DNA of 64,000 nt from CBFHMJ01 sp965656875. GTDB lineage: Bacteria > Pseudomonadota > Gammaproteobacteria > Enterobacterales > Alteromonadaceae. The stretch covers positions 1 through 64,000 of the forward strand of contig CBFHMJ010000018.1 of NCBI GenBank assembly GCA_965656875.1, read 5' to 3'. The position numbers and the translations under genes are program-made. This document shows, one piece after another, positions 52,561 to 60,932 of the stretch. The notes beneath the pieces are model-generated. The model saw only the letters and a program-made list of their open reading frames with translations, ran no database searches and was not told where the DNA came from. The stretch's first letter is position 1. Every line of letters begins with the position of its first letter.

Positions 52561-52562
52561 AA

Positions 52563-52898
52563 CTAACGGACGGAAGCTCCGGTAAGAGAAGAACGCATTC
52601 GCAATGATGATGCGTCTATAAAAGAATTCAGAATTGCTGCCGTCAGACTATTCAGCGTTATTTCCATACATTGGTTCCCGGTTGTTTTTATACTTCTGAG
52701 CATCTCTGCCGGAAAAATGTTGTTGGATGACTGTATCATTAAATTGTCAGATTCAAAACGGAATTCATAGCGTTGCAGTGGCTGGTCAATGGTAACGGTT
52801 TGGTTCTGACACCTGTATAAGGTGTATTGCGTGTAACACAAATGAATTGTTGTGTTGCAAATAATGGAGACAGTAGCAAAACCATAAACCAACTGCAT
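52563..52898 (-). CDS. Hypothetical 111-aa protein immediately upstream of pilB
   Basis: A frame ending two bases before the pilB start codon, in the 360-base gap between the second pilin gene and pilB. It has a weakly hydrophobic Cys-containing N terminus (MQLVYGFATVSIICNTTIHL), then YEFRFESDNLMIQSSNN and a Ser/Leu-rich tail. No ribosome binding site precedes the ATG at 52898, so a later start is possible. The tight spacing to pilB suggests translational coupling. I do not recognise it; it could be an accessory pilus protein or a non-functional remnant. Confidence 0.45.
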   Translation of the reverse strand: MQLVYGFATVSIICNTTIHLCYTQYTLYRCQNQTVTIDQPLQRYEFRFESDNLMIQSSNNIFPAEMLRSIKTTGNQCMEITLNSLTAAILNSFIDASSLRMRSSLTGASVR

Positions 52899-52922
52899 GA
52901 CCAGCGAGATTAAAACAATAGC

Positions 52923-53378
52923 TTAGCAGTAACCTGCTGCAATACAGGTTGATGCAGTGGATTGTGTCCACACTAATGTTCGATTCTGCGGCGTTGGCGT
53001 AAGAATGATGTTTTCACCACTAAAACCACTGGTGGAAATGGCCGTTCCCGTGACTGTCCCATCATTATCGATTTGGATGTTAGCGACGTAGGCCGCTTGA
53101 GTCAGATCAGCCAGTGTAATGCCTATTTCTGTTAATTCGTTACATGCGGCCAGGTCGTAGCTACCGCGTGTTTGATAACAAATATCAATAGCCTTGCGTG
53201 TTGTGCCAACGGCCTGAACAACTTCTGTAAACTTTGCGCGGTTTTGGTAATCGCTATAAATAGGGGCAGCAATTGCGGCGAGAATGCCAATAATGGCAAT
53301 GACGACCATCAGTTCAATCAGTGTAAAACCTGATGTTCGGGAAGAGCGGTGAGATAATTGAAATGTCGAATACGGCAT
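52923..53378 (-). CDS. Type IV pilin, second copy
   Basis: Prepilin of 151 aa. The leader is long and basic (17 residues, ending SRTSG) and is cleaved before FTLIELMVVIAIIGILAAIA, with Glu at mature position 5. The hydrophobic N-terminal helix is followed by an alpha-beta head with a disulfide-loop Cys pair near the C terminus (STCIAAGYC) and another pair around 67-79. It is about half-identical by eye to the upstream pilin over the N-terminal 60 residues and shares the closing pattern. A hairpin-rich spacer separates the two pilin genes. Confidence 0.92.
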   Translation of the reverse strand: MPYSTFQLSHRSSRTSGFTLIELMVVIAIIGILAAIAAPIYSDYQNRAKFTEVVQAVGTTRKAIDICYQTRGSYDLAACNELTEIGITLADLTQAAYVANIQIDNDGTVTGTAISTSGFSGENIILTPTPQNRTLVWTQSTASTCIAAGYC

Positions 53379-53469
53379 ATCCTTTTCCTTTGAGTTAATT
53401 CACTTTCCATTGTTTACCCACATAGTTCGATGTTTCTAAATTGAAGAAACGTGGACAGTCTAAAGTGAA

Positions 53470-53505
53470 TCAGCCCCCAAAACAAGTCCTTATTTTGGGG
53501 GCTGA
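53470..53505 (-). terminator. Long hairpin between the two pilin genes
   Basis: A 13-bp perfect inverted repeat TCAGCCCCCAAAA/TTTTGGGGGCTGA with a 10-base loop. Few Ts follow on the minus strand, so it may partly terminate or protect the upstream pilin mRNA. Confidence 0.65.
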
Positions 53506-53550
53506 ACATCCCAATTCTTTTTCTGGTGCCGGAGCAACCTTTGCTTCAAG

Positions 53551-53571
53551 TTGCCATTAAACCAATGGCAA
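53551..53571 (-). other. Second hairpin between the two pilin genes
   Basis: An 8-bp perfect inverted repeat TTGCCATT/AATGGCAA with a 5-base loop lies 33 bases after the first pilin stop. It has no T run. With the larger hairpin it gives the spacer two stem-loops. Confidence 0.6.
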
Positions 53572-53603
53572 CCCCGTAATAATAAGATTCGTATTTGATT
53601 GGA

Positions 53604-54020
53604 TTAGCATACGCCGTTGGCGACACAAGTACCCGTCTGTGCCCACGTTAACGTATTGTTTGATACCGTTGGCGTCAGAATGTAAGTCGATGAATCAGCA
53701 TCTGAACCTGTGCCTGTGATAGCCGCTGTTGTTGTTGCAATTGTTAAGGTTGCAACTTCTCCACCAGCCGTCACCTGAGCGCTGTCGACACCAATTTCTC
53801 CAAGGGTATCGCAATTCGCCAGAGCGAAGTTACCACGAGTCTGGAAACACACATCAACAGCTGATTTAACCGACGAAACGGCCATAACAACTTCGGAGTA
53901 GCGTGCTTTTTCTGTGTAGGTTTGGTAAGCAGGTAACGCAAGAGATGCAAGAATACCGATAATTGCGATTACAATCATCAGCTCGATTAGTGTAAAACCC
54001 TTTTGGATAGTTCTTAACAT
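53604..54020 (-). CDS. pilA: Type IV major pilin-like protein PilA
   Basis: Prepilin of 138 aa. The short leader MLRTIQKG is cleaved before FTLIELMIVIAIIGILASLALPAY, with the Glu-5 needed for assembly. The head domain has a Cys pair at about 62 and 74 and a C-terminal pair (TCVANGVC), as in many pilins. The ATG at 54020 follows GGAG; an in-frame TTG at 54035 is not needed. The compact size and position first in the cluster suggest it is the major subunit (inference). Confidence 0.94.
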   Translation of the reverse strand: MLRTIQKGFTLIELMIVIAIIGILASLALPAYQTYTEKARYSEVVMAVSSVKSAVDVCFQTRGNFALANCDTLGEIGVDSAQVTAGGEVATLTIATTTAAITGTGSDADSSTYILTPTVSNNTLTWAQTGTCVANGVC

Positions 54021-54138
54021 GGTGTACTTCTCCAAATTGAACGAATGTTTACGGGGGTCTTCGCTAATTCTGGCTATTTTTGGGCAGATTGCAACCGTTG
54101 ATAGCGTGTTTTTTCATCTCTATTTTTGCGCTTTTACT

Positions 54139-54996
54139 CTACTTTGTTTCTTCGTTGTTAACAAAACGCATGGATAAGTCTATAGCAGTGACATGCTTTG
54201 TCAGGGAACCCACTGAAATATAGTCAATATTTGTTAGTGAGTAGCGACGAATTTTTTCAAGCGTCATATTTCCGGAAACTTCGAGTTTTGCTTTTCCTTG
54301 TGTCAGATCGACGGCTTCCTGTACCAATTCAGGGGTAAAGTTATCCAGCATAACGATGTCTGCACCAGCAGAAAGAGCCTGAGATAATTCTTCAAGTCCT
54401 TCAACTTCTACTTCAACGGGTTTTCCTGGTGCAATGATACGTGCTTTTTCTACGGCTGCGGCAATAGAACCACAAGCTGCAATATGATTTTCTTTAATCA
54501 GAAACGCATCAAACAGACCGATGCGATGATTCTGTCCACCACCACATTTTACGGCGTACTTTTGTGCGGTGCGTAAACCCGGAATGGTTTTACGTGTATC
54601 AAGTAATGTTGTCGAACTGCCTGCCATCGCTGCTACATAAGTGGCGGCTTCTGTTGCTGTGCCGGATAACGTTTGCATAAAGTTCATAGCAGTGCGTTCA
54701 CCCGTTAGCAAAATACGAGCATCTCCGGAAATTGAGCAGAGTGTTTGATTAGCCGTTACTTTGTCACCGTCCTGAACATGCCAGTGAATAGCGGTGGAAT
54801 CATCCAGTTGTCTGAATACTTCATTGGCCCACTCAACACCACAAAAAGTGCAATCTTCACGAGAGATGATGGTCGCAGTTGCTGTTGTTCCGGCTGGGAT
54901 TAATGATGCAGTTATATCGTGATTGGCGTTGACGTTACCGCCTAAGTCTTCAGCAAGCGCTAACGCTACCATTTGCGCTATGTCATTGGTGTTCAT
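54139..54996 (-). CDS. nadC: Nicotinate-nucleotide pyrophosphorylase (carboxylating)
   Basis: Quinolinate phosphoribosyltransferase, which makes nicotinate mononucleotide in de novo NAD synthesis. The 285-aa product has ALAEDLGGNVNANHDITA, LTGERTAMNFMQTLSGTATE, DTRKTIPGLRTAQKYAVKCGGGQNHR-type segments (about 134-160) and VEVEVEGLEEL with MLDNF. Length is normal. The nadC-ampD-ampE-pdhR neighbourhood is conserved in gammaproteobacteria. Confidence 0.97.
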   Translation of the reverse strand: MNTNDIAQMVALALAEDLGGNVNANHDITASLIPAGTTATATIISREDCTFCGVEWANEVFRQLDDSTAIHWHVQDGDKVTANQTLCSISGDARILLTGERTAMNFMQTLSGTATEAATYVAAMAGSSTTLLDTRKTIPGLRTAQKYAVKCGGGQNHRIGLFDAFLIKENHIAACGSIAAAVEKARIIAPGKPVEVEVEGLEELSQALSAGADIVMLDNFTPELVQEAVDLTQGKAKLEVSGNMTLEKIRRYSLTNIDYISVGSLTKHVTAIDLSMRFVNNEETK

Positions 54997-55008
54997 GAAA
55001 CAGAGTAC

Positions 55009-55515
55009 CTAATATTGTTTGATTATCAGCTCATCGCCTCGTTGCGTGAATTCTAACTGCTTCAATGCACTCATACCTAATAAAATTTCTTCACCGTTGA
55101 GTCCGGTAGCAATACTGGCTCTGACATCCTGAAGATAGATAGAACCCAGCTGGAGAGAATCAATGTCTGTTTGATAAGCTGAACTTAGTCCGTTCGCTGT
55201 GCTGACCGTGAATTCCAGGCCTCTTTCCAGACCAATTCGATTAGCTACACCAGATGGAATTGCAACGTCGGTCGCGCCGGTATCCAGTAAAAAAACGACC
55301 GGTACATTGTTGATCATGCCTGTCGCTACATAATGGCCGTATTTATTGCGTTTTAACGTGATTTCACCGCGTTTTCCGCCAGCAACCTGCTGGTTAGGAT
55401 TCCATTGTTTGCCTAGCTGATCATCAAAAAACATATACAGTAGCCCCAGGGCCAGAAAACAGGCAATGTACCAGAAGCTTTTTCCAAGACTCTTTTGTGT
55501 ATCGTGGGATTGCAT
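55009..55515 (-). CDS. Membrane-anchored retropepsin-like aspartic protease
   Basis: A 168-aa protein with one N-terminal membrane span at about 13-30 and a retropepsin-like domain. The single active-site motif FLLDTGATDVAIP has its Asp at about residue 78, and the second conserved segment is EEILLGMSALKQLEF. It resembles the TIGR02281 family, whose members probably act as dimers in the periplasm; the substrate is unknown. It lies 12 bases upstream of nadC on the same strand and likely shares its transcript. Confidence 0.88.
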   Translation of the reverse strand: MQSHDTQKSLGKSFWYIACFLALGLLYMFFDDQLGKQWNPNQQVAGGKRGEITLKRNKYGHYVATGMINNVPVVFLLDTGATDVAIPSGVANRIGLERGLEFTVSTANGLSSAYQTDIDSLQLGSIYLQDVRASIATGLNGEEILLGMSALKQLEFTQRGDELIIKQY

Positions 55516-55600
55516 CTTGCCCCCATTTAATTTTAAATCAATTTGTTAACTATGATGGTCACAACCACAGCGGGATATAAGCTGTTTTAAACGATTTTTT

Positions 55601-56209
55601 ATGACGCAACAAGTAATTAAACAAGGCTGGTATGCTGCCGCGAGCCAACAACCAAGCCCACATTTTGATGAAAGACCTGACGATCAGGATATTCGATTGC
55701 TGGTTATTCACAATATCAGTTTACCAGCTGGTCAGTTTGGTCAACCGTATATTACTGATTTATTCTTAGGTCGGCTGGATTGTGATGCGCATCCTGACTT
55801 TGATTGTTTACGTGGATTGAGAGTGTCTGCGCACTGTTTGATTCGACGAGATGGAGAAGTTATCCAGTACGTGCCATTTTCGAAGAGAGCCTGGCATGCC
55901 GGCGTGTCTTCTTATAATGGTGTTGAAAACTGTAATCATTTTTCTGTCGGTATTGAAATGGAAGGTACGGATAATACACCGTATACCGACGAGCAATATC
56001 AATCGTTGAGTCGAGTGACGACAGCGCTTTATCATGAGTATCCGACACTGTTAATGTCAGATAGTGATATGGGGCTTTCTCGCTCAGCACAAATGCATGT
56101 TGCTGGTCATGAAGATATAGCACCTGGTCGCAAAACTGATCCGGGGCGAGCCTTTGACTGGTTACGCTATTTATCTTCCTTATCTTTTCCTGAAAATCTG
56201 GAGCCTTGA
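55601..56209 (+). CDS. ampD: 1,6-anhydro-N-acetylmuramyl-L-alanine amidase AmpD
   Basis: Cytosolic zinc amidase that removes the stem peptide from imported anhydromuropeptides during wall recycling. The zinc ligands are visible: VIHNIS (His 37) and GHEDIAPGRKTDPG (His 170, Asp 180), with SVGIEMEGT in between. The 202-aa length is slightly above E. coli (183). It acts on the substrate brought in by AmpG, encoded 14 kb away here. ampE follows and may overlap. Confidence 0.96.
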   Translation: MTQQVIKQGWYAAASQQPSPHFDERPDDQDIRLLVIHNISLPAGQFGQPYITDLFLGRLDCDAHPDFDCLRGLRVSAHCLIRRDGEVIQYVPFSKRAWHAGVSSYNGVENCNHFSVGIEMEGTDNTPYTDEQYQSLSRVTTALYHEYPTLLMSDSDMGLSRSAQMHVAGHEDIAPGRKTDPGRAFDWLRYLSSLSFPENLEP

Positions 56210-56214
56210 TTGTT

Positions 56215-57036
56215 ATGACACTGATTGCATTGTTAATCGTGCTGACTATTGAACGTGTAGCAACTAAAAGTGGAGCCTGGCAGTTTTCCACCTGGTTTAA
56301 CTGGTGGCAGGCGCAACCAGGCGTTAAGCATTCTGTTGAAAAGCAAGGAATGTCGTACTGGTTCTGGTTAATGGTGCCTGTACTAATTGTCGGCATGGTA
56401 TATGCGGGAAGTTCATGGCTAATTGTTCAGTTTTTCTTTGATATCGTCATTATGTTGATTTGTATTGGTTCTGCGGGTTATCGGGCTTCCTATAAAGGAT
56501 ATCTGAACGCAGCTTCCCGGAACGATACAGAAGCTCGGTTGTTATATGCAGAACAATTGGGATGTAACGATACGAACAACGAAACCCTGGGGCAGACTCT
56601 GGTTTGGGTTAACTATCGTTTTTACTGCGCTGTTTTGTTTTGGTTTGCCATTTTGGGAGCGCCTGGTGCTGTGTTGTATTGCATGGTCAGAGAGGCGGCA
56701 GATAAAGAATGGAGTAAAGAAACCTCAGTACATGGCAACAATTTAAGTGTGTTGCTTCACTTACTTGACTGGATACCGGTTCGCTTACTGGCGTTCGGTT
56801 TTATGGTGATTGGTAACTTTTCAAGAGCAGCCGGACAGATGGTTACATACTTACTGGATTTCAAAACACCGGCTCGTCAGGTTGTTATCAGTGTGTCCGG
56901 TGCCGCAGAAGAGGTTGACGTTCCTGATTGTGATTGCATAACTGAACCCGGTTGTATGGTGCGATTAGCCAAACGTAATGTCATGTTTTTTATGACCTTA
57001 GTTGCATTGTTGACACTTTATGGTGGCATTCGATAA
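56215..57036 (+). CDS. ampE: AmpE family inner-membrane protein
   Basis: Membrane protein of the ampDE operon with about four spans. The N terminus TLIALLIVLTIERVATKSGAW and the cytosolic segment YAEQLGCNDTNNETLGQTLVWVNYRF (split around residues 110-135) match AmpE, which has been linked to beta-lactamase signalling in some species. Its biochemical role is uncertain. The frame continues to a TTG at 56206 overlapping ampD; the ATG at 56215 is preferred. A terminator follows. Confidence 0.92.
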   Translation: MTLIALLIVLTIERVATKSGAWQFSTWFNWWQAQPGVKHSVEKQGMSYWFWLMVPVLIVGMVYAGSSWLIVQFFFDIVIMLICIGSAGYRASYKGYLNAASRNDTEARLLYAEQLGCNDTNNETLGQTLVWVNYRFYCAVLFWFAILGAPGAVLYCMVREAADKEWSKETSVHGNNLSVLLHLLDWIPVRLLAFGFMVIGNFSRAAGQMVTYLLDFKTPARQVVISVSGAAEEVDVPDCDCITEPGCMVRLAKRNVMFFMTLVALLTLYGGIR

Positions 57037-57061
57037 TCATTGCAGCTGAAGATTACTTATT

Positions 57062-57085
57062 AGAGCCCGCTTTGCGGGCTTTTTT
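57062..57085 (+). terminator. Rho-independent terminator after ampE
   Basis: A perfect 7-bp stem AGCCCGC/GCGGGCT with a TTT loop is followed by a T run, about 25 bases after the ampE stop. Confidence 0.93.
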
Positions 57086-57098
57086 GTATAAAAAATGT

Positions 57099-57115
57099 AA
57101 TTGGTAAGACCAGTT
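57099..57115 (+). promoter_or_regulatory. PdhR-type operator, distal site
   Basis: AATTGGTAAGACCAGTT is a near-palindrome matching the PdhR consensus (AATTGGT...ACCAATT), with one changed base in the right half. It lies 235 bases upstream of pdhR and about 13 bases after the ampE terminator. Confidence 0.75.
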
Positions 57116-57214
57116 AATAAGTGTTAACCAATATGCAGTTCGTTCCAGGTCGATGAGAGTATTTACTCTAGAGTACTGTTTAAAAAGCTTCATAAAACTT
57201 TTAATTGGTCGGGG

Positions 57215-57241
57215 TTTACACAATTCCCGTGATTTGATAAT
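57215..57241 (+). promoter_or_regulatory. Candidate pdhR promoter
   Basis: TTTACA (57215-57220) and GATAAT (57236-57241) each match sigma-70 boxes at 5 of 6 positions, but the 15-base spacing is short. The proximal PdhR site begins 11 bases after the -10, so a bound repressor would cover the start of transcription. An upstream half-site AATTGGTC lies at 57203-57210. Confidence 0.5.
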
Positions 57242-57252
57242 TTAGCGGCCGC

Positions 57253-57269
57253 AATTGGTAATACCAATT
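57253..57269 (+). promoter_or_regulatory. PdhR-type operator, proximal site
   Basis: AATTGGTAATACCAATT is a perfect palindrome around a central base and matches the PdhR consensus. It lies 65 bases before the pdhR start codon and just downstream of a candidate promoter, fitting autorepression relieved by pyruvate as in E. coli. Confidence 0.85.
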
Positions 57270-57333
57270 TACCTTAGAGGTCGAGAGGCTTTGTTTTCAT
57301 TTCTCCGACATAATCAATCAAAGGTATTCATCA

Positions 57334-58101
57334 GTGAAGATTAAAGCGACCAGATTATCCGATGTCATCGTCGAAAAGCTGGAGAATATGATCCTGGAAG
57401 GGATTTATGAACCCGGGCAGAAACTGCCTCCAGAGCGTGAGCTCGCCGGTTTTTTTGAAGTATCAAGACCATCACTCCGGGAAGCTATTCAATCCCTGGA
57501 AGCGAAAGGATTGATTATACGGCGTCAGGGTGGCGGAAATTTTGTTTCACCTGAACTGGCTGGTGGGTTTTCAGATCCGTTGTTTCAATTGTTGTCGCAG
57601 CATCCGGAATCTCAATATGACTTACTCGAATTTCGTCATGCCTTAGAGGGGATTTCCGCTTATTACGCCGCACTTCGTAGCACCGAGTCAGACATTGCGC
57701 AGATCACGCAAAAGTTTGAACTCGTTCAGCAATCTCGTGAAGCAAATGATTTAGCGAAGGAAGCGTCTGCTATTCAACAATTCTGGCTAGGCGTTGTTGA
57801 AGCCTCACACAATGTCGTGTTGCTTCATCTTGTGCGCAGTATGGCCGGGTTGTTGGAACAGAATATCTTACAGAATTTGCAAATGCTGGAACAGCGTGAC
57901 GACATCCGGGATATCTTGATGCAGCACAGAAACAAGATTCTTGATGCAATAGTTGCTGGTGAGCCTGAACAGGCGAGGTTGGCAAGTAATGCGCATCTGG
58001 CATTTATCGAAGATAAATTGCTGGATATCTCAAAAGAAAACAGCCGTGTTGAACGTTCGCTCAGACGAGTTCAGTCAGTCGGACGTCAATCGGACAAATA
58101 G
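57334..58101 (+). CDS. pdhR: Pyruvate dehydrogenase complex repressor PdhR
   Basis: GntR/FadR-family regulator. The N-terminal winged helix has SDVIVEKLENMILEGIYEPG, KLPPERELAGFFEVSRPSLR and EAIQSLEAKGLIIRRQGGG (about 8-65). An all-helical FCD ligand domain follows (FRHALEGISAYYAALR, and the C-terminal His-containing NAHLAFIEDKL). In E. coli it binds pyruvate. The start is GTG at 57334 with AAGG nine bases upstream. It heads pdhR-aceE-aceF-lpd; two operators lie upstream. Confidence 0.95.
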   Translation: MKIKATRLSDVIVEKLENMILEGIYEPGQKLPPERELAGFFEVSRPSLREAIQSLEAKGLIIRRQGGGNFVSPELAGGFSDPLFQLLSQHPESQYDLLEFRHALEGISAYYAALRSTESDIAQITQKFELVQQSREANDLAKEASAIQQFWLGVVEASHNVVLLHLVRSMAGLLEQNILQNLQMLEQRDDIRDILMQHRNKILDAIVAGEPEQARLASNAHLAFIEDKLLDISKENSRVERSLRRVQSVGRQSDK

Positions 58102-58242
58102 CAGATTTTAAACGTACTACCGGGACTGTCAGATCCCGAAAACCAGAGATACCGACTATCCTTTACCTGGTCAGGCAAAAATAGCGCCTGTAGATGTGAC
58201 AGTCAGGATATCGGTTTAACTAGATTGGAACAGGAATAAAAC

Positions 58243-60912
58243 ATGTCAGAACTTCGTGACCATGATGTAGATCCTCAGGAAACGCTGGAATGGATTGAAG
58301 CGCTTGATGCTGTAATGGAAGAAGAAGGCGGTGAGCGTGCCCATTACATTTTAGAAGCATTAATTGAAAAAGCGCGTCGTAACGGTGCTCACTTACCTTT
58401 TGATGCAACGACTGCATACTTAAATACAATTCCGGCGGGTCAGGAACCGGCTATCCCTGGCGATCAAACTATCGAGACACGAATTCGTGCTGCGATTCGC
58501 TGGAATGCACTTGCGATGGTCCTTCGTGCATCGAAGAAAGATTTAGAATTGGGTGGTCATATCTCCAGCTTTGCTTCATCAGCCATGCTTTACGATGTTG
58601 GTTTTAACCACTTCTTCCGTGCGCCGAATGGCGATTTCGGTGGTGATTACCTGTTCATTCAAGGTCATGCTTCACCGGGTATTTATGCGCGTTCTTTCGT
58701 TGAAGGCCGTTTTACTGAAGAGCAACTGGACAACTTCCGTCAGGAAGCGCTGGACGAAGGTCTTTCCTCATATCCTCACCCTAAACTTATGCCGGACTAC
58801 TGGCAGTTTCCTACCGTTTCTATGGGTCTTGGCCCAATTCAGGCTATTTACCTTGCGCGTTTCCTTAAGTACCTGACAAACCGTGGTATCAAAGATTGTT
58901 CTGAGCAACGCGTTTATTGTTTCATGGGTGACGGTGAAACGGATGAGCCAGAAAGTCTTGGTGCTATCAACATGGCGGCGCGTGAAGGTTTGGATAATCT
59001 GACATTCGTTATCAACTGTAATCTTCAGCGTCTTGATGGGCCGGTACGTGGTAACGGTAAGATTATTCAGGAACTTGAGGGCGCATTCCGTGGTGCTGGC
59101 TGGGAAGTCATTAAAGTGATCTGGGGTAGTTACTGGGATCCATTAATTGCTCGTGACAGCGAAGGCAAACTGCTGCAACTGATGGAAGAAACGGTTGATG
59201 GTGATTACCAGAACTTCAAGGCGAAGGGCGGTAAGTTCACTCGTGAACAATTCTTCAATAAGTATCCTGAAACTGAAAAATTAGTTGCCAATATGTCAGA
59301 TGAAGATATCTGGCGTCTGAATCGTGGCGGTCACGATCCGGTTAAAGTACATGCTGCTTATGACCGTGCGGTGAATACCAAAGGTCGTCCACAGGTTATT
59401 CTGGCGAAGACCGTTAAAGGTTTTGGTATGGGTTCAGCGGGTGAAGGTAAAAATATCGCTCACCAGGTGAAGAAAATGGATATGGAATCCATCAAACATT
59501 ACCGTGACCGTTTCAACATTCCAATCAGCGATGATGATATCGGTGATATCCCGTACTACCGTTTCCCTGAAGATAGCGAAGAAGCTAAGTACATTAAGCG
59601 TCGCCGTGAAGCGTTGGGCGGTTACTTGCCAACACGTCGTATTGCGACATCAAAAGATCTGGAATTCCCAACACTTAAAGCGTACGAAGCAGTCACTAAA
59701 GGTTCAGGTGATCGTGAAATCAGTACGACAATGGCCTTTGTGCGTGTGCTGTCTGTGCTGTTAAAAGATAAGAAAGTGGGTAAACGCATCGTTCCAATTA
59801 TTCCAGATGAAGCTCGTACATTTGGTATGGAAGGCTTATTCCGTCAGGTGGGTATCTACTCTAATCAAGGGCAAAAATATACGCCTCAGGATGCCGATCA
59901 GGTTGCTTACTACCGTGAAGACGAAAAAGGTCAGGTTCTTCAGGAAGGTATTAATGAACTGGGCGCTCTGGCGAGCTGGGTTGCTGCCGGAACATCGTAT
60001 TCATTAAACGATGAGCCAATGATTCCATTCTACATTTACTATTCAATGTTTGGTTTCCAACGTGTGGGCGATCTTGTCTGGGCTGCGGGTGATAGCCAGG
60101 CGCGTGGTTTCCTTGTCGGTGGTACCTCAGGACGTACAACGCTTAATGGTGAAGGTTTACAACACCAGGATGGTCATAGCCATGTTCACTTCGGCACTGT
60201 GCCAAATTGTCTGACGTATGACCCAACTTATGGTTATGAAGTTGCGGTTATCGTTAAGAATGGTCTGGATCGTATGTATCTGGAACAAGAAAACATTTTC
60301 TATTACCTGACAGTTCTAAATGAAAACTATGTGCAGCCTGCAATGCCGGAAGGCAGTGAAGAAGGCATTCTGAAAGGCATGTACGAACTTGAAAAAGTGA
60401 ATGCAGACAAATCAGTTGGTCAGGTTCAGTTAATGGGTAGTGGCAGTATTCTGCAACATGTCCGTATGGCGGCGAAAACACTGGCTGAAGAATTTAATGT
60501 TGATTCAACGGTTTACAGTGTGACCTCGTTTAACGAATTAGCACGCGACGGTCAAACGACTGAGCGCTGGAATATGCTTCACCCGGAACAAGAGCCACAA
60601 CAACCGTGGATCACTAAAGTGATGAGTCAAAATAAAGGCCCTGCTATTGCAGCGACTGACTACATCAAGCTTTATGCCGATCAGGTTCGTGCATGGGTTC
60701 CAGCAAACTTCCGTGTGCTGGGTACTGATGGTTTCGGCCGTTCAGACAGTCGTTGTAATCTTCGTCATCACTTCGAAGTTGACTATAAATACATCGTCAT
60801 TGCAGCACTGACTGAATTAGCAAACGAAGGTACGATTGAACGCAGTGTGGTTGCAAAAGCGATTGAACGTTTTGATATCAACCCTGATAAGCAAAACCCA
60901 CTGTACGCATAA
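58243..60912 (+). CDS. aceE: Pyruvate dehydrogenase E1 component, homodimeric
   Basis: Thiamine-diphosphate enzyme that decarboxylates pyruvate and transfers the acetyl group to AceF. The 889-aa product (E. coli 887) has the start LDVDPQETLEWIEALDAV-like segment, GGHISSFASSAML with catalytic His, the TPP motif GDGETDEPESLGAINMA and IINCNLQRLDGPVRG-type region, and the C-terminal LGTDGFGRSDSR with LRHHFEVD. A ribosome binding site (AGGAA) precedes the ATG. A 141-base spacer after pdhR lacks a strong terminator, so read-through is likely. Confidence 0.98.
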   Translation: MSELRDHDVDPQETLEWIEALDAVMEEEGGERAHYILEALIEKARRNGAHLPFDATTAYLNTIPAGQEPAIPGDQTIETRIRAAIRWNALAMVLRASKKDLELGGHISSFASSAMLYDVGFNHFFRAPNGDFGGDYLFIQGHASPGIYARSFVEGRFTEEQLDNFRQEALDEGLSSYPHPKLMPDYWQFPTVSMGLGPIQAIYLARFLKYLTNRGIKDCSEQRVYCFMGDGETDEPESLGAINMAAREGLDNLTFVINCNLQRLDGPVRGNGKIIQELEGAFRGAGWEVIKVIWGSYWDPLIARDSEGKLLQLMEETVDGDYQNFKAKGGKFTREQFFNKYPETEKLVANMSDEDIWRLNRGGHDPVKVHAAYDRAVNTKGRPQVILAKTVKGFGMGSAGEGKNIAHQVKKMDMESIKHYRDRFNIPISDDDIGDIPYYRFPEDSEEAKYIKRRREALGGYLPTRRIATSKDLEFPTLKAYEAVTKGSGDREISTTMAFVRVLSVLLKDKKVGKRIVPIIPDEARTFGMEGLFRQVGIYSNQGQKYTPQDADQVAYYREDEKGQVLQEGINELGALASWVAAGTSYSLNDEPMIPFYIYYSMFGFQRVGDLVWAAGDSQARGFLVGGTSGRTTLNGEGLQHQDGHSHVHFGTVPNCLTYDPTYGYEVAVIVKNGLDRMYLEQENIFYYLTVLNENYVQPAMPEGSEEGILKGMYELEKVNADKSVGQVQLMGSGSILQHVRMAAKTLAEEFNVDSTVYSVTSFNELARDGQTTERWNMLHPEQEPQQPWITKVMSQNKGPAIAATDYIKLYADQVRAWVPANFRVLGTDGFGRSDSRCNLRHHFEVDYKYIVIAALTELANEGTIERSVVAKAIERFDINPDKQNPLYA

Positions 60913-60932
60913 TCCGGGAGCAGGAGTTATTT

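Noticed and set aside
55860..56396. 178-codon minus-strand frame opposite ampD and ampE
   Set aside because: It overlaps two well-supported genes on the other strand and has no domain or ribosome binding site.
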